The notes beneath the pieces are model-generated. The model had not been told where the DNA came from. It saw only the letters and a list, made by a program, of their open reading frames with translations, and searched no databases. Both the position numbers and the translations under genes were made by a program. This document shows positions 7,975-17,390 of a stretch of DNA of 64,000 nucleotides, piece after piece. The first letter of the stretch is position 1. Each line of letters begins with the position of its first letter. The stretch is from Spirochaetes bacterium ADurb.Bin133 (GTDB lineage: Bacteria > Spirochaetota > GWE2-31-10 > MWDO01). The stretch covers positions 1 through 64,000 of the forward strand of contig MWDO01000008.1 of NCBI GenBank assembly GCA_002070605.1, written 5' to 3'.

Positions 7975-9813
7975 ATGAAAAAATATAGAAGCGGAATTAC
8001 TACCGAGGGACGCGCCCGCGCGGGCGCGAGGGCTTTGTGGAGAGCCAACGGGATGACCGAAGAGGATTTTGGCAAACCGATAATCGCTATTGTTAATTCC
8101 TACACTAATTTTGTACCCGGACACGTTCATCTCAAAGAGATCGGAGAGATGTTGAAAAAATTGATAAAAGAAAAGGGCGGATTTCCCGTCGAATTCAACA
8201 CTATCGCGATCGACGACGGTATCGCTATGGGACACGGCGGAATGTTGTACTCCCTGCCGTCGAGAGATTTGATCGCCGACAGCGTCGAGTATATGATGCA
8301 AGCTCACATGGCGGACGCTATGATATGTATCCCTAATTGCGATAAGGTTGTTCCGGGGATGCTCATGGCTAGTATGCGGCTCAATATTCCGACGATATTC
8401 GTTTCCGGCGGTCCTATGGAAGCGGGAGTTTATAAAGGAGATAAATACGATCTCATAGACGTTATGAGACTCGGCGGGGACTCCAATTTCAGCGAAAAAG
8501 AGCTAAACGAGATAGAAAAAGTTAGTTGCCCGACTTGCGGTAGTTGTAGCGGAATGTTTACGGCAAACTCGATGAATTGTCTCACTGAAGCGATCGGTAT
8601 GGGACTGCCGGGCAACGGTACGTTGATAGCGACTCACAGCTTAAGGAAAAAACTTTTCGAGGAGTCGGTAGATAGAATTCTTGATATGACGAAAGAGTAT
8701 TACGAAAAAGGCAACGATAAGGTAGCGCCAAAATCGATCGTTACAAGAGATTCTCTTTTAAACGCTATGTCGCTCGATATCGCTATGGGCGGTTCTACCA
8801 ATACGGTTTTACACCTATTGGCGATAGCAAACGAAGCCGGAGCGGATTTTACGATGAAAGATATCGACGCGCTTTCAAGAGATATACCTAATATTTGCAA
8901 GGTTTCCCCTTCGTCGGCGTATCGCGTCGAGGACGTTAACCGCGCCGGCGGCGTCGCCTCGATAATGGGCGAACTTCTCAGAATGGGAAAATTAAAAAAA
9001 GATTGTTTGACCGTTTTGGGTAAAACGATAGAACAAGTTATCAGAGAGAACGATATCGGCGGAAACTACCCCGAGTTGAAAGAGGAGGCTAAGGCGAGGG
9101 CTTTAGCCGCTCCCGGCGGAGTAAGGAATCTTGTCGCTTATTCGCAAAGTAATATGTATAAATCAACCGATACGGATAGAGTAAAAGGATGTATCAGGAA
9201 TTTTGAAAATTGTTACAATAAAGAGGGGGGACTCGCCGTCTTATTCGGAAATATAGCTCAAAACGGTTGCATAGTAAAGACCGCCGGCGTCGACGAATCG
9301 ATATATAGATTTACCGGAAACGCCAGAGTTTTTGAGTCTCAAGAAGCGGCAAGCGACGCTATTTTATCCGACAAGATAAGGGAGGGGGATATAGTTATCA
9401 TACGTTACGAAGGTCCAAAAGGGGGACCCGGGATGCAGGAGATGCTATATCCGACGACCTATCTCAAATCAAAGAATCTTGATAAAAAATGCGCTCTACT
9501 CACCGACGGTAGATTTAGCGGCGGCACGGCGGGGCTAAGCATAGGCCACGTATCTCCCGAGGCGGCGAGCGGCGGAAATATAGCGCTAGTCGAAGACGGC
9601 GATAAAATAAAGATCGACATATATAAAAGATCTATAAATCTTGCCGTTAGCGACGAAGAATTGAATAAAAGAAGAGCTAAAATAGAAAAATCGGGAGGGT
9701 TTGTTCCAAAACGAGAAAGAATTGTCTCAAAAACGCTTAAACTATACTCTTTATTCGTTACAAGCGCCGATAAGGGCGCCGTAAGAGACTGGGATAAGAT
9801 AGAAAGATCATGA
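7975..9813 (+). CDS. ilvD: Dihydroxy-acid dehydratase
   Basis: It converts 2,3-dihydroxyisovalerate and its homologue to the 2-keto acids in valine, isoleucine and leucine synthesis. The 612-residue length is standard. Iron-sulfur ligand motifs are visible as [12 protein letters not shown] and [17 protein letters not shown], and the C-terminal region has [10 protein letters not shown] and IGHVSPEA, both conserved in the IlvD/Edd family. GGCGG-like sugar-acid dehydratase features are not distinctive, so IlvD is preferred over Edd from the overall match. A GGAGAG site precedes the ATG. Its last codon overlaps pyrD by four bases, linking branched-chain amino acid and pyrimidine synthesis in one transcript. 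Confidence 0.95.
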   Translation: MKKYRSGITTEGRARAGARALWRANGMTEEDFGKPIIAIVNSYTNFVPGHVHLKEIGEMLKKLIKEKGGFPVEFNTIAIDDGIAMGHGGMLYSLPSRDLIADSVEYMMQAHMADAMICIPNCDKVVPGMLMASMRLNIPTIFVSGGPMEAGVYKGDKYDLIDVMRLGGDSNFSEKELNEIEKVSCPTCGSCSGMFTANSMNCLTEAIGMGLPGNGTLIATHSLRKKLFEESVDRILDMTKEYYEKGNDKVAPKSIVTRDSLLNAMSLDIAMGGSTNTVLHLLAIANEAGADFTMKDIDALSRDIPNICKVSPSSAYRVEDVNRAGGVASIMGELLRMGKLKKDCLTVLGKTIEQVIRENDIGGNYPELKEEAKARALAAPGGVRNLVAYSQSNMYKSTDTDRVKGCIRNFENCYNKEGGLAVLFGNIAQNGCIVKTAGVDESIYRFTGNARVFESQEAASDAILSDKIREGDIVIIRYEGPKGGPGMQEMLYPTTYLKSKNLDKKCALLTDGRFSGGTAGLSIGHVSPEAASGGNIALVEDGDKIKIDIYKRSINLAVSDEELNKRRAKIEKSGGFVPKRERIVSKTLKLYSLFVTSADKGAVRDWDKIERS

Positions 9814-10718
9814 GTATAAAATTTGGCAATACGGTTTTTCTACGTAACGGCGTTTTGGCGTCGGGAATACTCGGCGTAACCGGATACTCGATGTTGAAGG
9901 TCGCGGAAGACGGCGCCGGCGGCGTTACGTGCAAGTCCATATCGAAAATAGAGAGAAAAGGTCATCCTACTCCGGTAGTTCAGGTTTTTAACTCCGGAGT
10001 TATTAACGCCGTCGGGCTCTCGTCGACCGGCGTCGAACGTACGACGAGCGAATTAAAAATTTTGAAAGACAAAAGCGACGCGGTCGTTATCGCCTCGATA
10101 TTTGCCGGGACAGTCGAAGAGTTTGGCGAAACCGCATCCATGATAGATGAAAATATTTGCGATATGATAGAGGTCAATATATCGTGTCCAAACGTCGCCG
10201 ACGAATTCGGACTTCCGTTTGCAAGCGACCCAAAAATTTCAGGCGAGATAACCCGCGTCGCGAAAAACAGTACCAAACTCCCCGTAATTATTAAACTTTC
10301 TCCAAACTACCCCAATATTTGCGAAGTAGCCAAGTCTTGCGAAGCGAACGGAGCCGACGGCATAACGGCTATTAACACTCTCGGTCCCGGTATGCTTATA
10401 GACGTTCATACGTATAAACCCAAATTGTCCAATAAAAAAGGGGGCGTTAGCGGTCCGGCGATATTCCCCGTAGCTCTCCGCATAGTTTACGATCTTTATA
10501 AGGCTATCAAAATTCCTATCATAGGAATGGGCGGCGTAACGGAAGCGGAAGACGCTATCCAAATGATAGCCGCCGGCGCGACCCTATACGGCGTCGGAAC
10601 GGGAATACTATACAAAGGAACGTCGATATTCAAAAATATAAACGCGGCGCTCGATAACTACCTCGCGGAGAAGAAGATGAAATACGAAGAACTTATCGGG
10701 ATAGCTCATAGAATTTGA
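9810..10718 (+). CDS. pyrD: Dihydroorotate dehydrogenase, class 1B catalytic subunit
   Basis: It oxidises dihydroorotate to orotate in pyrimidine synthesis using FMN. The 302-residue protein has the class 1 active-site cysteine in VNISCPNV rather than the serine of class 2. It also has FMN/substrate motifs [25 protein letters not shown] and [11 protein letters not shown]. Class 1B enzymes normally pair with the iron-sulfur flavoprotein PyrK; no pyrK is visible in the window. The start ATG overlaps the ilvD stop (ATGA), indicating translational coupling. Other pyrimidine genes in the window are pyrB and pyrI at 45.6-47 kb. Confidence 0.93.
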   Translation: MSIKFGNTVFLRNGVLASGILGVTGYSMLKVAEDGAGGVTCKSISKIERKGHPTPVVQVFNSGVINAVGLSSTGVERTTSELKILKDKSDAVVIASIFAGTVEEFGETASMIDENICDMIEVNISCPNVADEFGLPFASDPKISGEITRVAKNSTKLPVIIKLSPNYPNICEVAKSCEANGADGITAINTLGPGMLIDVHTYKPKLSNKKGGVSGPAIFPVALRIVYDLYKAIKIPIIGMGGVTEAEDAIQMIAAGATLYGVGTGILYKGTSIFKNINAALDNYLAEKKMKYEELIGIAHRI

Positions 10719-10742
10719 AACGTTTATTAAAAAAGACATTTA

Positions 10743-10788
10743 ACGCATATGCGTCGATTTTGATTTTAGGAAACGCATACGTCAGTTT
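10743..10788. repeat. Short repeat remnant upstream of the UDG-like gene
   Basis: ACGCATATGCGT at 10743-10754 is a perfect palindrome. A degenerate AACGCATACGTCAGTTT follows at about 10771-10787. No complete termini are present. Confidence 0.65.
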
Positions 10789-10806
10789 AGCGCCGGAGGT
10801 TTATTT

Positions 10807-11427
10807 ATGTCATGTAAGCATAGATTCTATAATTTGCTAAACCCGAAAACTGAAGATTTAAAATATTTATTTATTGGAACATTTAACCCGGAATGGAATT
10901 CTAAAAATGACAATAATGCTGAATATTTTTATGGAAGATCGACTAATAATTTTTGGTGTATTCTTCCGCATACTTTCGACGATAATTGTCTAATAGATAA
11001 AAGTATTACAGAATGGACTGAATATTGCGCTTTAAAAAACATTGGAATAACTGATATAATTAGAGAAATTACTAATGCAGAGATAACAAATAACGAACAT
11101 TACAATTTAATAACAAGAGGTTATTCAGACAATAATTTAGATAAAAGAAATGGAAATGATTATATTTTTACGATAGATTTTAATACTTCAATTATTTTAG
11201 AAATTATCAGAAGAAATAAAAAAACATTACAAGGCGCGTATTTTACTAGAAAAACTGATAGCGGAATTCCAAGAATATGGGAGCAATGGATTTTAATAAA
11301 AAATTATTGCAATGAAAATAATATTAATTGTAATGAATTAATTACGCCTTCTAATTATGGACCGGGAATAAAGAAAAGTATAATAAAATGGAAAGAAATT
11401 ATATTTCCCGCCCCAATAGGGAATTGA
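10807..11427 (+). CDS. Uracil-DNA-glycosylase-superfamily-like protein of unknown role
   Basis: A 206-residue cytoplasmic protein. The opening LFIGTFNPEW followed by FYGRSTNNFWCILPHTF and IGITDIIREI resembles the core of the Mug/UDG fold (G-x-NP loop, then a YGRxxNxFW helix). This is a family-level resemblance only, and no activity should be assigned. Codon use is much more AT-rich than ilvD-pyrD just upstream, suggesting separate acquisition. It lies between two repeat stretches. Its last residues (FPAPIGN) and the TGA stop fall inside the following repeat: the stop is the TGA of a TTGACGCATATG motif. A single-gene, repeat-bounded module. Confidence 0.6.
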   Translation: MSCKHRFYNLLNPKTEDLKYLFIGTFNPEWNSKNDNNAEYFYGRSTNNFWCILPHTFDDNCLIDKSITEWTEYCALKNIGITDIIREITNAEITNNEHYNLITRGYSDNNLDKRNGNDYIFTIDFNTSIILEIIRRNKKTLQGAYFTRKTDSGIPRIWEQWILIKNYCNENNINCNELITPSNYGPGIKKSIIKWKEIIFPAPIGN

Positions 11428-11577
11428 CGCATATGTGTCAAAAATAAAATTGACGCATACGCTACGCAATGCGCCCCGATGAAAAATTGACACATATGAT
11501 ATAGAAAATAAAATTAACGCATATGAGACAAATATTCTTAATCAGTAAATTATTTTTACTCCCCAAAAAACCGACGG
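11409..11577. repeat. Repeat cluster E with a right inverted terminus
   Basis: Four CATATG or CATACG motifs lie at about 11426, 11452, 11489 and 11517, and the terminus CCCCAAAAAACCGACGG ends at 11577. The left boundary is obscured by the end of the upstream gene, which runs into the cluster. Confidence 0.75.
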
Positions 11578-11707
11578 ATTACGTTTTACAGTTGATTTAT
11601 TTTACTATTTGGGATATTATTCATAGCAGAACGGCTGTTTAGAATTATATGAGAGCCTTCTTGTATGCCGGGAATGTTAGACGCCATAAATTATTAAGGG
11701 ACTATAT

Positions 11708-12511
11708 ATGAATAAAGAAAAAATTGTAAAAATATGTAACATAATAGCTTTGATATCAATAATTTTATTAATTTACTGGGTGTTTATTTTTATAAATATT
11801 ACTGTTTTTGGATTTAAAGTATTTAAAGAAAATATTACGCAATCTTTTTATTTAAGTATTCTGGGTATATTATCGTTATTAATTGGAACATTAATAATAA
11901 ATATTATGTTAAATCTGACAAGAATCGCCGATTATATTTCAAATAAAAATAATGAAATAAAAAAAACAATAAACAAAAAGTTTATAGGCATTTTTATTGT
12001 TACATTTCCGATAATTTTTTCTTTACTATTTTTAGGCGATATAATGACTGCAAATAAGAAAAAACAATTTATAATTAATGCCGGTAATAATATTAGAGCA
12101 AATTATAAGGATGAGATCAGCCAATTAATGAATTATGAATTTGATAAAAAATATATTAGCGCCGCAACAGAAATATTAGGTTATTTATCAAAAAGCGATG
12201 AAAGTATAAAGAGAATACAATTGATAATTAATGATAATTATAACGACGATAGCGTATATTTGATTTTTGGAAATAATTATTTTACTAACGATGATAAAAA
12301 TATTAATGACATTAATAAAGTAGATTATATTTTTAAATGCTCTTCAGATGAAAAAAAATATTTAAGAGAAATTTTTAACGATAAGAAAGTAAATATAAGA
12401 TTTAGTAAATACGACGGTAAATATGAATTATATTATCCAATCGAATATAACAATAAAATTATTATACTATATTTTACCGACTATCAAGAATATGGAAAAT
12501 TTGGTTCATAA
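11708..12511 (+). CDS. Membrane protein of unknown function
   Basis: I do not recognise the family. The 267-residue product has three predicted membrane segments, at about residues 10-32, 43-70 and 92-110. A soluble, Lys/Asn/Asp-rich C-terminal domain of about 150 residues follows, probably outside the membrane. The sequence is strongly AT-rich with AAT/ATT/AAA codons, unlike the housekeeping genes on either side. This, and the repeat element just upstream, suggest an acquired gene. The ATG at 11708 is preceded by AAGGGAC. It converges on potC with about ten bases between them. It appears monocistronic. Confidence 0.7.
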   Translation: MNKEKIVKICNIIALISIILLIYWVFIFINITVFGFKVFKENITQSFYLSILGILSLLIGTLIINIMLNLTRIADYISNKNNEIKKTINKKFIGIFIVTFPIIFSLLFLGDIMTANKKKQFIINAGNNIRANYKDEISQLMNYEFDKKYISAATEILGYLSKSDESIKRIQLIINDNYNDDSVYLIFGNNYFTNDDKNINDINKVDYIFKCSSDEKKYLREIFNDKKVNIRFSKYDGKYELYYPIEYNNKIIILYFTDYQEYGKFGS

Positions 12512-12522
12512 TTTACGAAGCC

Positions 12523-13329
12523 TTAACTAAACATGTATTTATTAATCTTTCTTGTCGATAGAGTCAGCGCCGAGGTTGCGATAATCAGGGCTACCGAGAG
12601 CGCGTTGACCACCGGCGAGACGCCAAATCTTATCATCGAGTAAATATGAAGAGGCAGAGTCGAAGAACCGGGGCCTGATACAAAAAACGTTATAACAAAA
12701 TCGTCAAGGGAGAGCGTTATCGCTATGAGAAATCCCGATATAATTCCGGGTATCGTCATCGGTATTATAACTTTCAACAGCGCGTCGATCTCTCTGGCGC
12801 CAAGATCGTAAGCCGCTTCGATAATCGAGTAGTCGAATTCGGACAACCTTGAAATAACAATTAACAATACAAAGGGAATATTAAAAGTAACGTGAGCAAG
12901 AAATATTGTGAATAATCCCAATTTTATCTTTATCCATGAGAAAAATATCAAGAGAGCCACGCCGATAGTTATTTCCGGTAAAATTAGCGGTAGATAGGAA
13001 ACAATTTGTATGTATCTCTTTAATTTAAAGTTATACCAGTATAGGCCGATAGCGCCTAACGTTCCCAGAATAGTCGATACCGTTGCAGAGGAGATCGCTA
13101 TGATTATCGAATTTAAAAACGAGTTCCAGAGACTGCCGCTATCAAATATAAGGCTTTTATACCATTTCAGCGATACTCCGGTAAAGTTCATGGTCTTTGA
13201 TTCGTTAAACGAAGAAACTATAAGAACCAAAAGAGGGAGATAAAAAAATAACAGCGTAATTATGAAAAATATAAGCGAAACCTTAAAATTCTTTTTTTTA
13301 TTTTTAGAAACTTTTACGTTATTGATCAT
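12523..13329 (-). CDS. potC: Spermidine/putrescine ABC transporter permease PotC
   Basis: One of two inner-membrane permease subunits for polyamine uptake. The 268 residues include about six membrane helices. The cytoplasmic EAA loop, EAAYDLGAREIDALLKVIIP, contacts the ATPase PotA. The region SLDDFVITFFVSG is characteristic of PotC/PotI. It overlaps potB by four bases and is the last gene of the flavin reductase-aminotransferase-potABC operon. Its solute receptor PotD is encoded at 6931-7950. Confidence 0.92.
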   Translation of the reverse strand: MINNVKVSKNKKKNFKVSLIFFIITLLFFYLPLLVLIVSSFNESKTMNFTGVSLKWYKSLIFDSGSLWNSFLNSIIIAISSATVSTILGTLGAIGLYWYNFKLKRYIQIVSYLPLILPEITIGVALLIFFSWIKIKLGLFTIFLAHVTFNIPFVLLIVISRLSEFDYSIIEAAYDLGAREIDALLKVIIPMTIPGIISGFLIAITLSLDDFVITFFVSGPGSSTLPLHIYSMIRFGVSPVVNALSVALIIATSALTLSTRKINKYMFS

Positions 13330-14186
13330 TTGATTCCTCGCTTTAACTCTCTTAACTCTTCAGTTTTACTCTTATTGAAGTTGGAAAACAACAACACCCC
13401 TATTGTGGTCATAATAGTGAGCGCTACGGATATGGAAGAGGCGAGAGGCCAGTTGCGCATAACGGTAAGTTCGCGGGCTATGATCGTCCCGACCATAACG
13501 GAGTCTTTGCCCCCTATAATTTGAGGAACGGCGTAGTTGCCGAACGTCGGTATGAATGTAAAAAGAATCGCCGTAGTTATACCGGATTTGATATTCGGCA
13601 ATAAGACTTTATAGATGGACTGCGCCTTCGACGCTCCCAGGTCCCGCGCCGCTTCGAGCAACGAGAAATCAAATTTCTCAATGGTCGAATATAGCGGCAA
13701 TATCGCAAAAGGAAGCGATACGTACGTCAAAACCGTTATTACAGACCATTGATTGTATAAAAACTGAACGTAATTCTCAATTACGCCTAATTTTATCAAT
13801 ATATTATTAACTAAACCGTTGTTTCCTAAGATCGCTATCCACGCGTAAATCCTGATGAGAAAATTTGTCCAAAAAGGGATTATTATCAAAAATATCCAGA
13901 AATCCTTTTTTTTACTTCGCGCTATGTAGTAAGCCGACGGAATAGCGAATATTATAATAAATATTGTCGTGATAACAGATATAAACAGAGTAGACGTCAG
14001 CGTTTTTAGAAATAAAGGATTAAATAGCGCTTTGTAGGCGTCTAATGATAATTTAAATTCTACGCCGCCGTATAAACCTTTTTTGAAAAAACTTATCGCT
14101 ACTATTATCAATATCGGGATGGTAAAAAATACCGTTAGCCAAAGGGTTAACGGTAAAGTGTATATTTGACCGTAATTTTTTTTCAT
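13326..14186 (-). CDS. potB: Spermidine/putrescine ABC transporter permease PotB
   Basis: The other permease subunit for polyamines. The 286-residue protein has about six membrane helices and the EAA loop EAARDLGASKAQSIYKVLLP. The preceding region, FWTNFLIRIYAWIAILGNNG, is typical of PotB/PotH. The start codon at 14186 is preceded by a tandem array that repeats an AGAGGTC ribosome-site-like sequence four times (14190-14233). The stop overlaps potC, so the two subunits should be made in equal amounts. Confidence 0.92.
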   Translation of the reverse strand: MKKNYGQIYTLPLTLWLTVFFTIPILIIVAISFFKKGLYGGVEFKLSLDAYKALFNPLFLKTLTSTLFISVITTIFIIIFAIPSAYYIARSKKKDFWIFLIIIPFWTNFLIRIYAWIAILGNNGLVNNILIKLGVIENYVQFLYNQWSVITVLTYVSLPFAILPLYSTIEKFDFSLLEAARDLGASKAQSIYKVLLPNIKSGITTAILFTFIPTFGNYAVPQIIGGKDSVMVGTIIARELTVMRNWPLASSISVALTIMTTIGVLLFSNFNKSKTEELRELKRGIK

Positions 14187-14189
14187 TTT

Positions 14190-14233
14190 TTGACCTCTAT
14201 TTGACCTCTATTTGACCTCTATTTGACCTCTAT
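14190..14233 (-). repeat. Four tandem 11-bp repeats at the potA-potB junction
   Basis: TTGACCTCTAT occurs four times without gaps (14190, 14201, 14212, 14223). Read on the coding strand, each copy carries AGAGGTCAA. The outermost copy encodes the last codons and stop of potA. The copy nearest potB provides a ribosome site just upstream of the potB ATG. It looks like slippage-driven amplification of the gene end plus Shine-Dalgarno. Confidence 0.9.
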
Positions 14234-15325
14234 AAGAAAACTGTCTTTAGCGTACCACCATATTAATACGTTCTCTTTCCAGCTAAACGGCGTATCGTCC
14301 ATAAAGTATTTGATGTGTTGTTTGAATACCTTAAAAGTTACGCCGTTAACGTCAAGAGTAACGTAGTATTTTGTTTGAAAGCCCGAATAGATAAGTTCGT
14401 CGATACGTCCCGTTAAGACGTTGATCGGCAGGTCGGTATCGGTAGGACGCTCTCTGGATATTCTGATCTTTTCCGGTCTAATCGTAACTTTTACCGTATC
14501 GCCTATAGAGACCTCTTTGTCTTTGAATATTTTAAAATCGCCAAAACTATCCGTTTCTATAGTTATAATGTCGTCGTCGACATTTTTAACGGTACCTTTT
14601 ATATTATTAGTTTCGCCTATAAAATTCGCTATAAACAGGTTAGCGGGGTTTTCATATATTTCAAACGGCGTCCCTACTTGAAGAATCTCGGCGCGATCCA
14701 TAACGGCGATCCTGTCTGAAACGCTCAGCGCTTCTTGTTGATCGTGAGTAACGTAGATAAAAGTTATACCGATCTCGTCGTGTATAGCGTCTAGTTCGAT
14801 CAAAAGTTGCTGTCTCAATTTTGCGTCGAGAGCGCTGAGCGGTTCGTCCAGCAGAAGAACGCTCGGTTCGTTAATCAAAGCCCGGGCTATCGCGACTCTC
14901 TGTTTTTGACCGCCGGATAGTTGCGAAGGCATCTTTTTTACATGCTCTTCAAGTTTGACAAGAGCCAGATATTCGGTTACTTTTTTTCTTATTTTTTCGT
15001 TTGATTCTTTTTTGAGTCTCATAGAGAACGCCACGTTCTCAAATACGCTGAGATGGGGAAAAAGAGCGTAATTTTGAAACACGGTATTAACATGTCTGTT
15101 ATTAGGCGATTTATTTATGATATTTTTTCCATCAAGATAAACCGCTCCTTCGGTCGGATATTCAAATCCGGCGATTATTCTAAGAAGCGTAGTTTTACCG
15201 CACCCCGAAGGTCCCAGCAATGAAAAGAACTCGCCGGGCTTTATTTTTAAATTTGCGTTTCTCAAGACTCTTACAGAATCAAAGTCCTTACTTACGTTAT
15301 CGATAATCAATTCTCCGCCAATCAA
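14219..15325 (-). CDS. potA: Spermidine/putrescine ABC transporter ATPase PotA
   Basis: ATP-binding subunit that drives polyamine uptake. It has Walker A GPSGCGKTT, a Q-loop in VFQNYALFPH, signature LSGGQKQRVAIARAL, Walker B VLLLDEPLSALD and the switch histidine in VTHDQQEAL. A C-terminal TOBE-type regulatory domain begins around residue 240. The length of 368 residues is normal. The start codon is TTG at 15325, supported by AGGAGAG upstream and by the fit of the N-terminus to the family. Tandem duplications flank both ends of the gene. Confidence 0.94.
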   Translation of the reverse strand: MIGGELIIDNVSKDFDSVRVLRNANLKIKPGEFFSLLGPSGCGKTTLLRIIAGFEYPTEGAVYLDGKNIINKSPNNRHVNTVFQNYALFPHLSVFENVAFSMRLKKESNEKIRKKVTEYLALVKLEEHVKKMPSQLSGGQKQRVAIARALINEPSVLLLDEPLSALDAKLRQQLLIELDAIHDEIGITFIYVTHDQQEALSVSDRIAVMDRAEILQVGTPFEIYENPANLFIANFIGETNNIKGTVKNVDDDIITIETDSFGDFKIFKDKEVSIGDTVKVTIRPEKIRISRERPTDTDLPINVLTGRIDELIYSGFQTKYYVTLDVNGVTFKVFKQHIKYFMDDTPFSWKENVLIWWYAKDSFLIEVK

Positions 15326-15341
15326 TTTATTACTCTCCTAA

Positions 15342-15373
15342 AATTTAATGCTATTTCAATTTAATACTATTTC
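15342..15373 (-). repeat. Two tandem 16-bp repeats at the aminotransferase-potA junction
   Basis: AATTTAATGCTATTTC (15342-15357) is followed at once by AATTTAATACTATTTC (15358-15373), with one mismatch. The second copy contains the stop codon and last codons of the aminotransferase gene. It parallels the repeat at the next junction in the operon. Confidence 0.85.
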
Positions 15374-16668
15374 AGCTCGCGAATAACCCCGGCGATTATT
15401 TCGAATAGATCGTCTAACTCCTCGTATTCGACGCTTGAAAACGCTATTCGCAGATCTTCTCCCAATGCGATTGTTCCGACGCCGTATTTTTCCAAAGCCG
15501 ACGCTCTTACTTTTTCGGCGGTCGTTCCTTTTGGTTTGATACACATAAAATACCCAGAATTAAAAGGATAAACTTCCCAAAGGTCTTTATATTTATCTTT
15601 ATAGACTATTTCTTTGACTTTATTAGCTCTTTTCTTTAAAATTTCAAACTTTTCTATCTTTTCTTTGACATATACCTCTCCGCCGCCCATTATATCAAGA
15701 AAAATCGATTGGGACAATAGAGAACAATTGGATATCGATGTTCTTATACAAGCCGTCGTTTTCTTTTCCAAAACGGCGTAGGCGTCGGCGTTTTTGTAGA
15801 AATCGGAGAAGGTTATAAAGCCGATTCTCAATCCCCATGCGTAATCCTCTTTTGAGAAGCCGTCGATTTTTAGCGCGGCGACGTTTTTATGCAATCCCGT
15901 CATTCTTGAAAAGATCGACCCGTCTATTAAGTCGTCTTCGTAAAAAAGTCCGTAATAGGCGTCGTCGCAAGCTACCAATATTTTTTTTCCGTCGTCGGCG
16001 CGTTTTTTAATTACCGCCGTTATTTCGTCGACCTCTTTTAGCGTAGGCGAATACCCGGTAGGATTATTCGGAAAATTAAAAAGTAAAACAATTTTATCTT
16101 TTTTTGAATTTGCTATAGCTTGGTCAAGCCCGTCGACGTTAAAACCGGTCGATTTTTTATTAAAAAGAGGATAATTAACAACGCGCGCTTTGTATCTCTC
16201 TTCAAACATAAGGTTGTAGTTTTCCCACAATTTGTCCGGAATAATAATTTCGTCGTTTTCTCCCAAAAACAGATCGGCAAAAAGCATTATACCGTGAGTC
16301 AATCCGTTGGTAACCACCGGCATACTTATCATATCTTGAGATTTGATAAGACTGTTTTCAAGTAGAATCTTATTCTTCCACTTTTTTCGCAATTCCTGAA
16401 CTCCGGAAGCCGGAGCGTACGGAAATATCTGATCGGGTTTGAGAATGTTGAAATATTTATTCAACGAATTGAGGAATATCGGCATCTTTTTTGATTCGGC
16501 TATACCGATCGTAGCGTTATATTTTGTCGCCTTCTCTTTAGCCTCGGCGGATTGAACGATTATACCTTTCGGCATATAAATATTTTTACCAAAATCGCTT
16601 AACATAAAATAAAATATATCGGATTTTTCTTTGAGAATTTTATTCATCTCTATCGCCGTTTCTTTCAT
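15367..16668 (-). CDS. PLP-dependent class I/II aminotransferase
   Basis: A fold-type I aminotransferase of 433 residues; the substrate is uncertain. Visible are the cofactor loop GLTHGIMLFADL, the NFPNNPTGYSP segment with the conserved Asn-Pro and Gly, the aspartate of DDAYYGLFYEDD that contacts the pyridine nitrogen, and the Schiff-base lysine in IDGFSKEDYAWG. The C-terminal arginine for carboxylate binding is probably in DLRIAFSS. It starts within four bases of the flavin reductase stop and precedes potABC. Co-transcription with polyamine uptake hints at amino acid or polyamine metabolism, but this is inference. Confidence 0.85.
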   Translation of the reverse strand: MKETAIEMNKILKEKSDIFYFMLSDFGKNIYMPKGIIVQSAEAKEKATKYNATIGIAESKKMPIFLNSLNKYFNILKPDQIFPYAPASGVQELRKKWKNKILLENSLIKSQDMISMPVVTNGLTHGIMLFADLFLGENDEIIIPDKLWENYNLMFEERYKARVVNYPLFNKKSTGFNVDGLDQAIANSKKDKIVLLFNFPNNPTGYSPTLKEVDEITAVIKKRADDGKKILVACDDAYYGLFYEDDLIDGSIFSRMTGLHKNVAALKIDGFSKEDYAWGLRIGFITFSDFYKNADAYAVLEKKTTACIRTSISNCSLLSQSIFLDIMGGGEVYVKEKIEKFEILKKRANKVKEIVYKDKYKDLWEVYPFNSGYFMCIKPKGTTAEKVRASALEKYGVGTIALGEDLRIAFSSVEYEELDDLFEIIAGVIRELK

Positions 16669-17195
16669 AACAGACTCCTTTCCAAATTTGATTTAACATA
16701 CGATATAGAAGCGTCAATCATAGCGTGATAATCTCCATCCCTATAAAATTTTGCAAGAACAAGGTCGCTTAGATTGTCGGGGAAAATCCCCCCCTTATAT
16801 AACGTTTTGCATTCAAGCGTCAACTCGGCGTCTTTTAACGAAGAGGTCTTAACTTCGCGCGATTTTAGTTTCTTCAACCTCGTTTCGGCAAATTTATCAA
16901 TATACCTGCCGGAGTTTGACCCGCAAAATTGTAAAACGTCGTTGTATTCGTCGGGCATAACGTTTATCGTGAATTCGTTGTGAAATTTCAGCAACTCAAA
17001 AGAATATCTCGTAGGACGAACCAAAATAGATACTACGGGTTCATTCCAGATTACGCCGAATTGAAGCCACCCCAAAGTTATAACGTTTTCTCTGGTCTCT
17101 TCGCTTCCGCAAACTAATAGAACTCCGGGAGAGGGGAGTTTTTTCATCATATAAGGGATAAAATCCCATAAAACCGAAACGTTGATTTTATTCAT
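16665..17195 (-). CDS. Flavin reductase / flavoredoxin-like FMN-binding protein
   Basis: A 176-residue protein of the flavin-reductase-like split-barrel family (DIM6/NTAB type). The opening PSPGVLLVCGSEETRENVITLGWLQFGVIWNEPVV matches the FMN-phosphate-binding strand-loop of the family. It continues with the typical SILVRPTRYSF and FTINVMP segments. It probably binds FMN and may pass electrons to an unknown partner. It is the first gene of the operon with the aminotransferase and potABC, overlapping the next gene by four bases. Confidence 0.85.
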   Translation of the reverse strand: MNKINVSVLWDFIPYMMKKLPSPGVLLVCGSEETRENVITLGWLQFGVIWNEPVVSILVRPTRYSFELLKFHNEFTINVMPDEYNDVLQFCGSNSGRYIDKFAETRLKKLKSREVKTSSLKDAELTLECKTLYKGGIFPDNLSDLVLAKFYRDGDYHAMIDASISYVKSNLERSLL

Positions 17196-17281
17196 AAAAA
17201 TTACCCATAATTTTTTGAAATCTCGCGATTATATATTATTAGAGCTTTAAAGTAAATATTTTTTTTATTATTAATTTAAAA

Positions 17282-17310
17282 TTGACTTTTTCGTTTATTA
17301 TAAGTATATA
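17282..17310 (+). promoter_or_regulatory. Promoter for the 17391 gene
   Basis: TTGACT at 17282-17287 and TATATA at 17305-17310 are separated by 17 bases, in the divergent region between the flavin reductase and the next plus-strand gene. The predicted leader is about 70 bases. Confidence 0.5.
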
Positions 17311-17390
17311 ATTATTAAGAATAATAAAATTTTTACGAGAATGTTAATAGGGGTTATCCGTTTACTAAATATTTATTGCGAGGGCGTATT

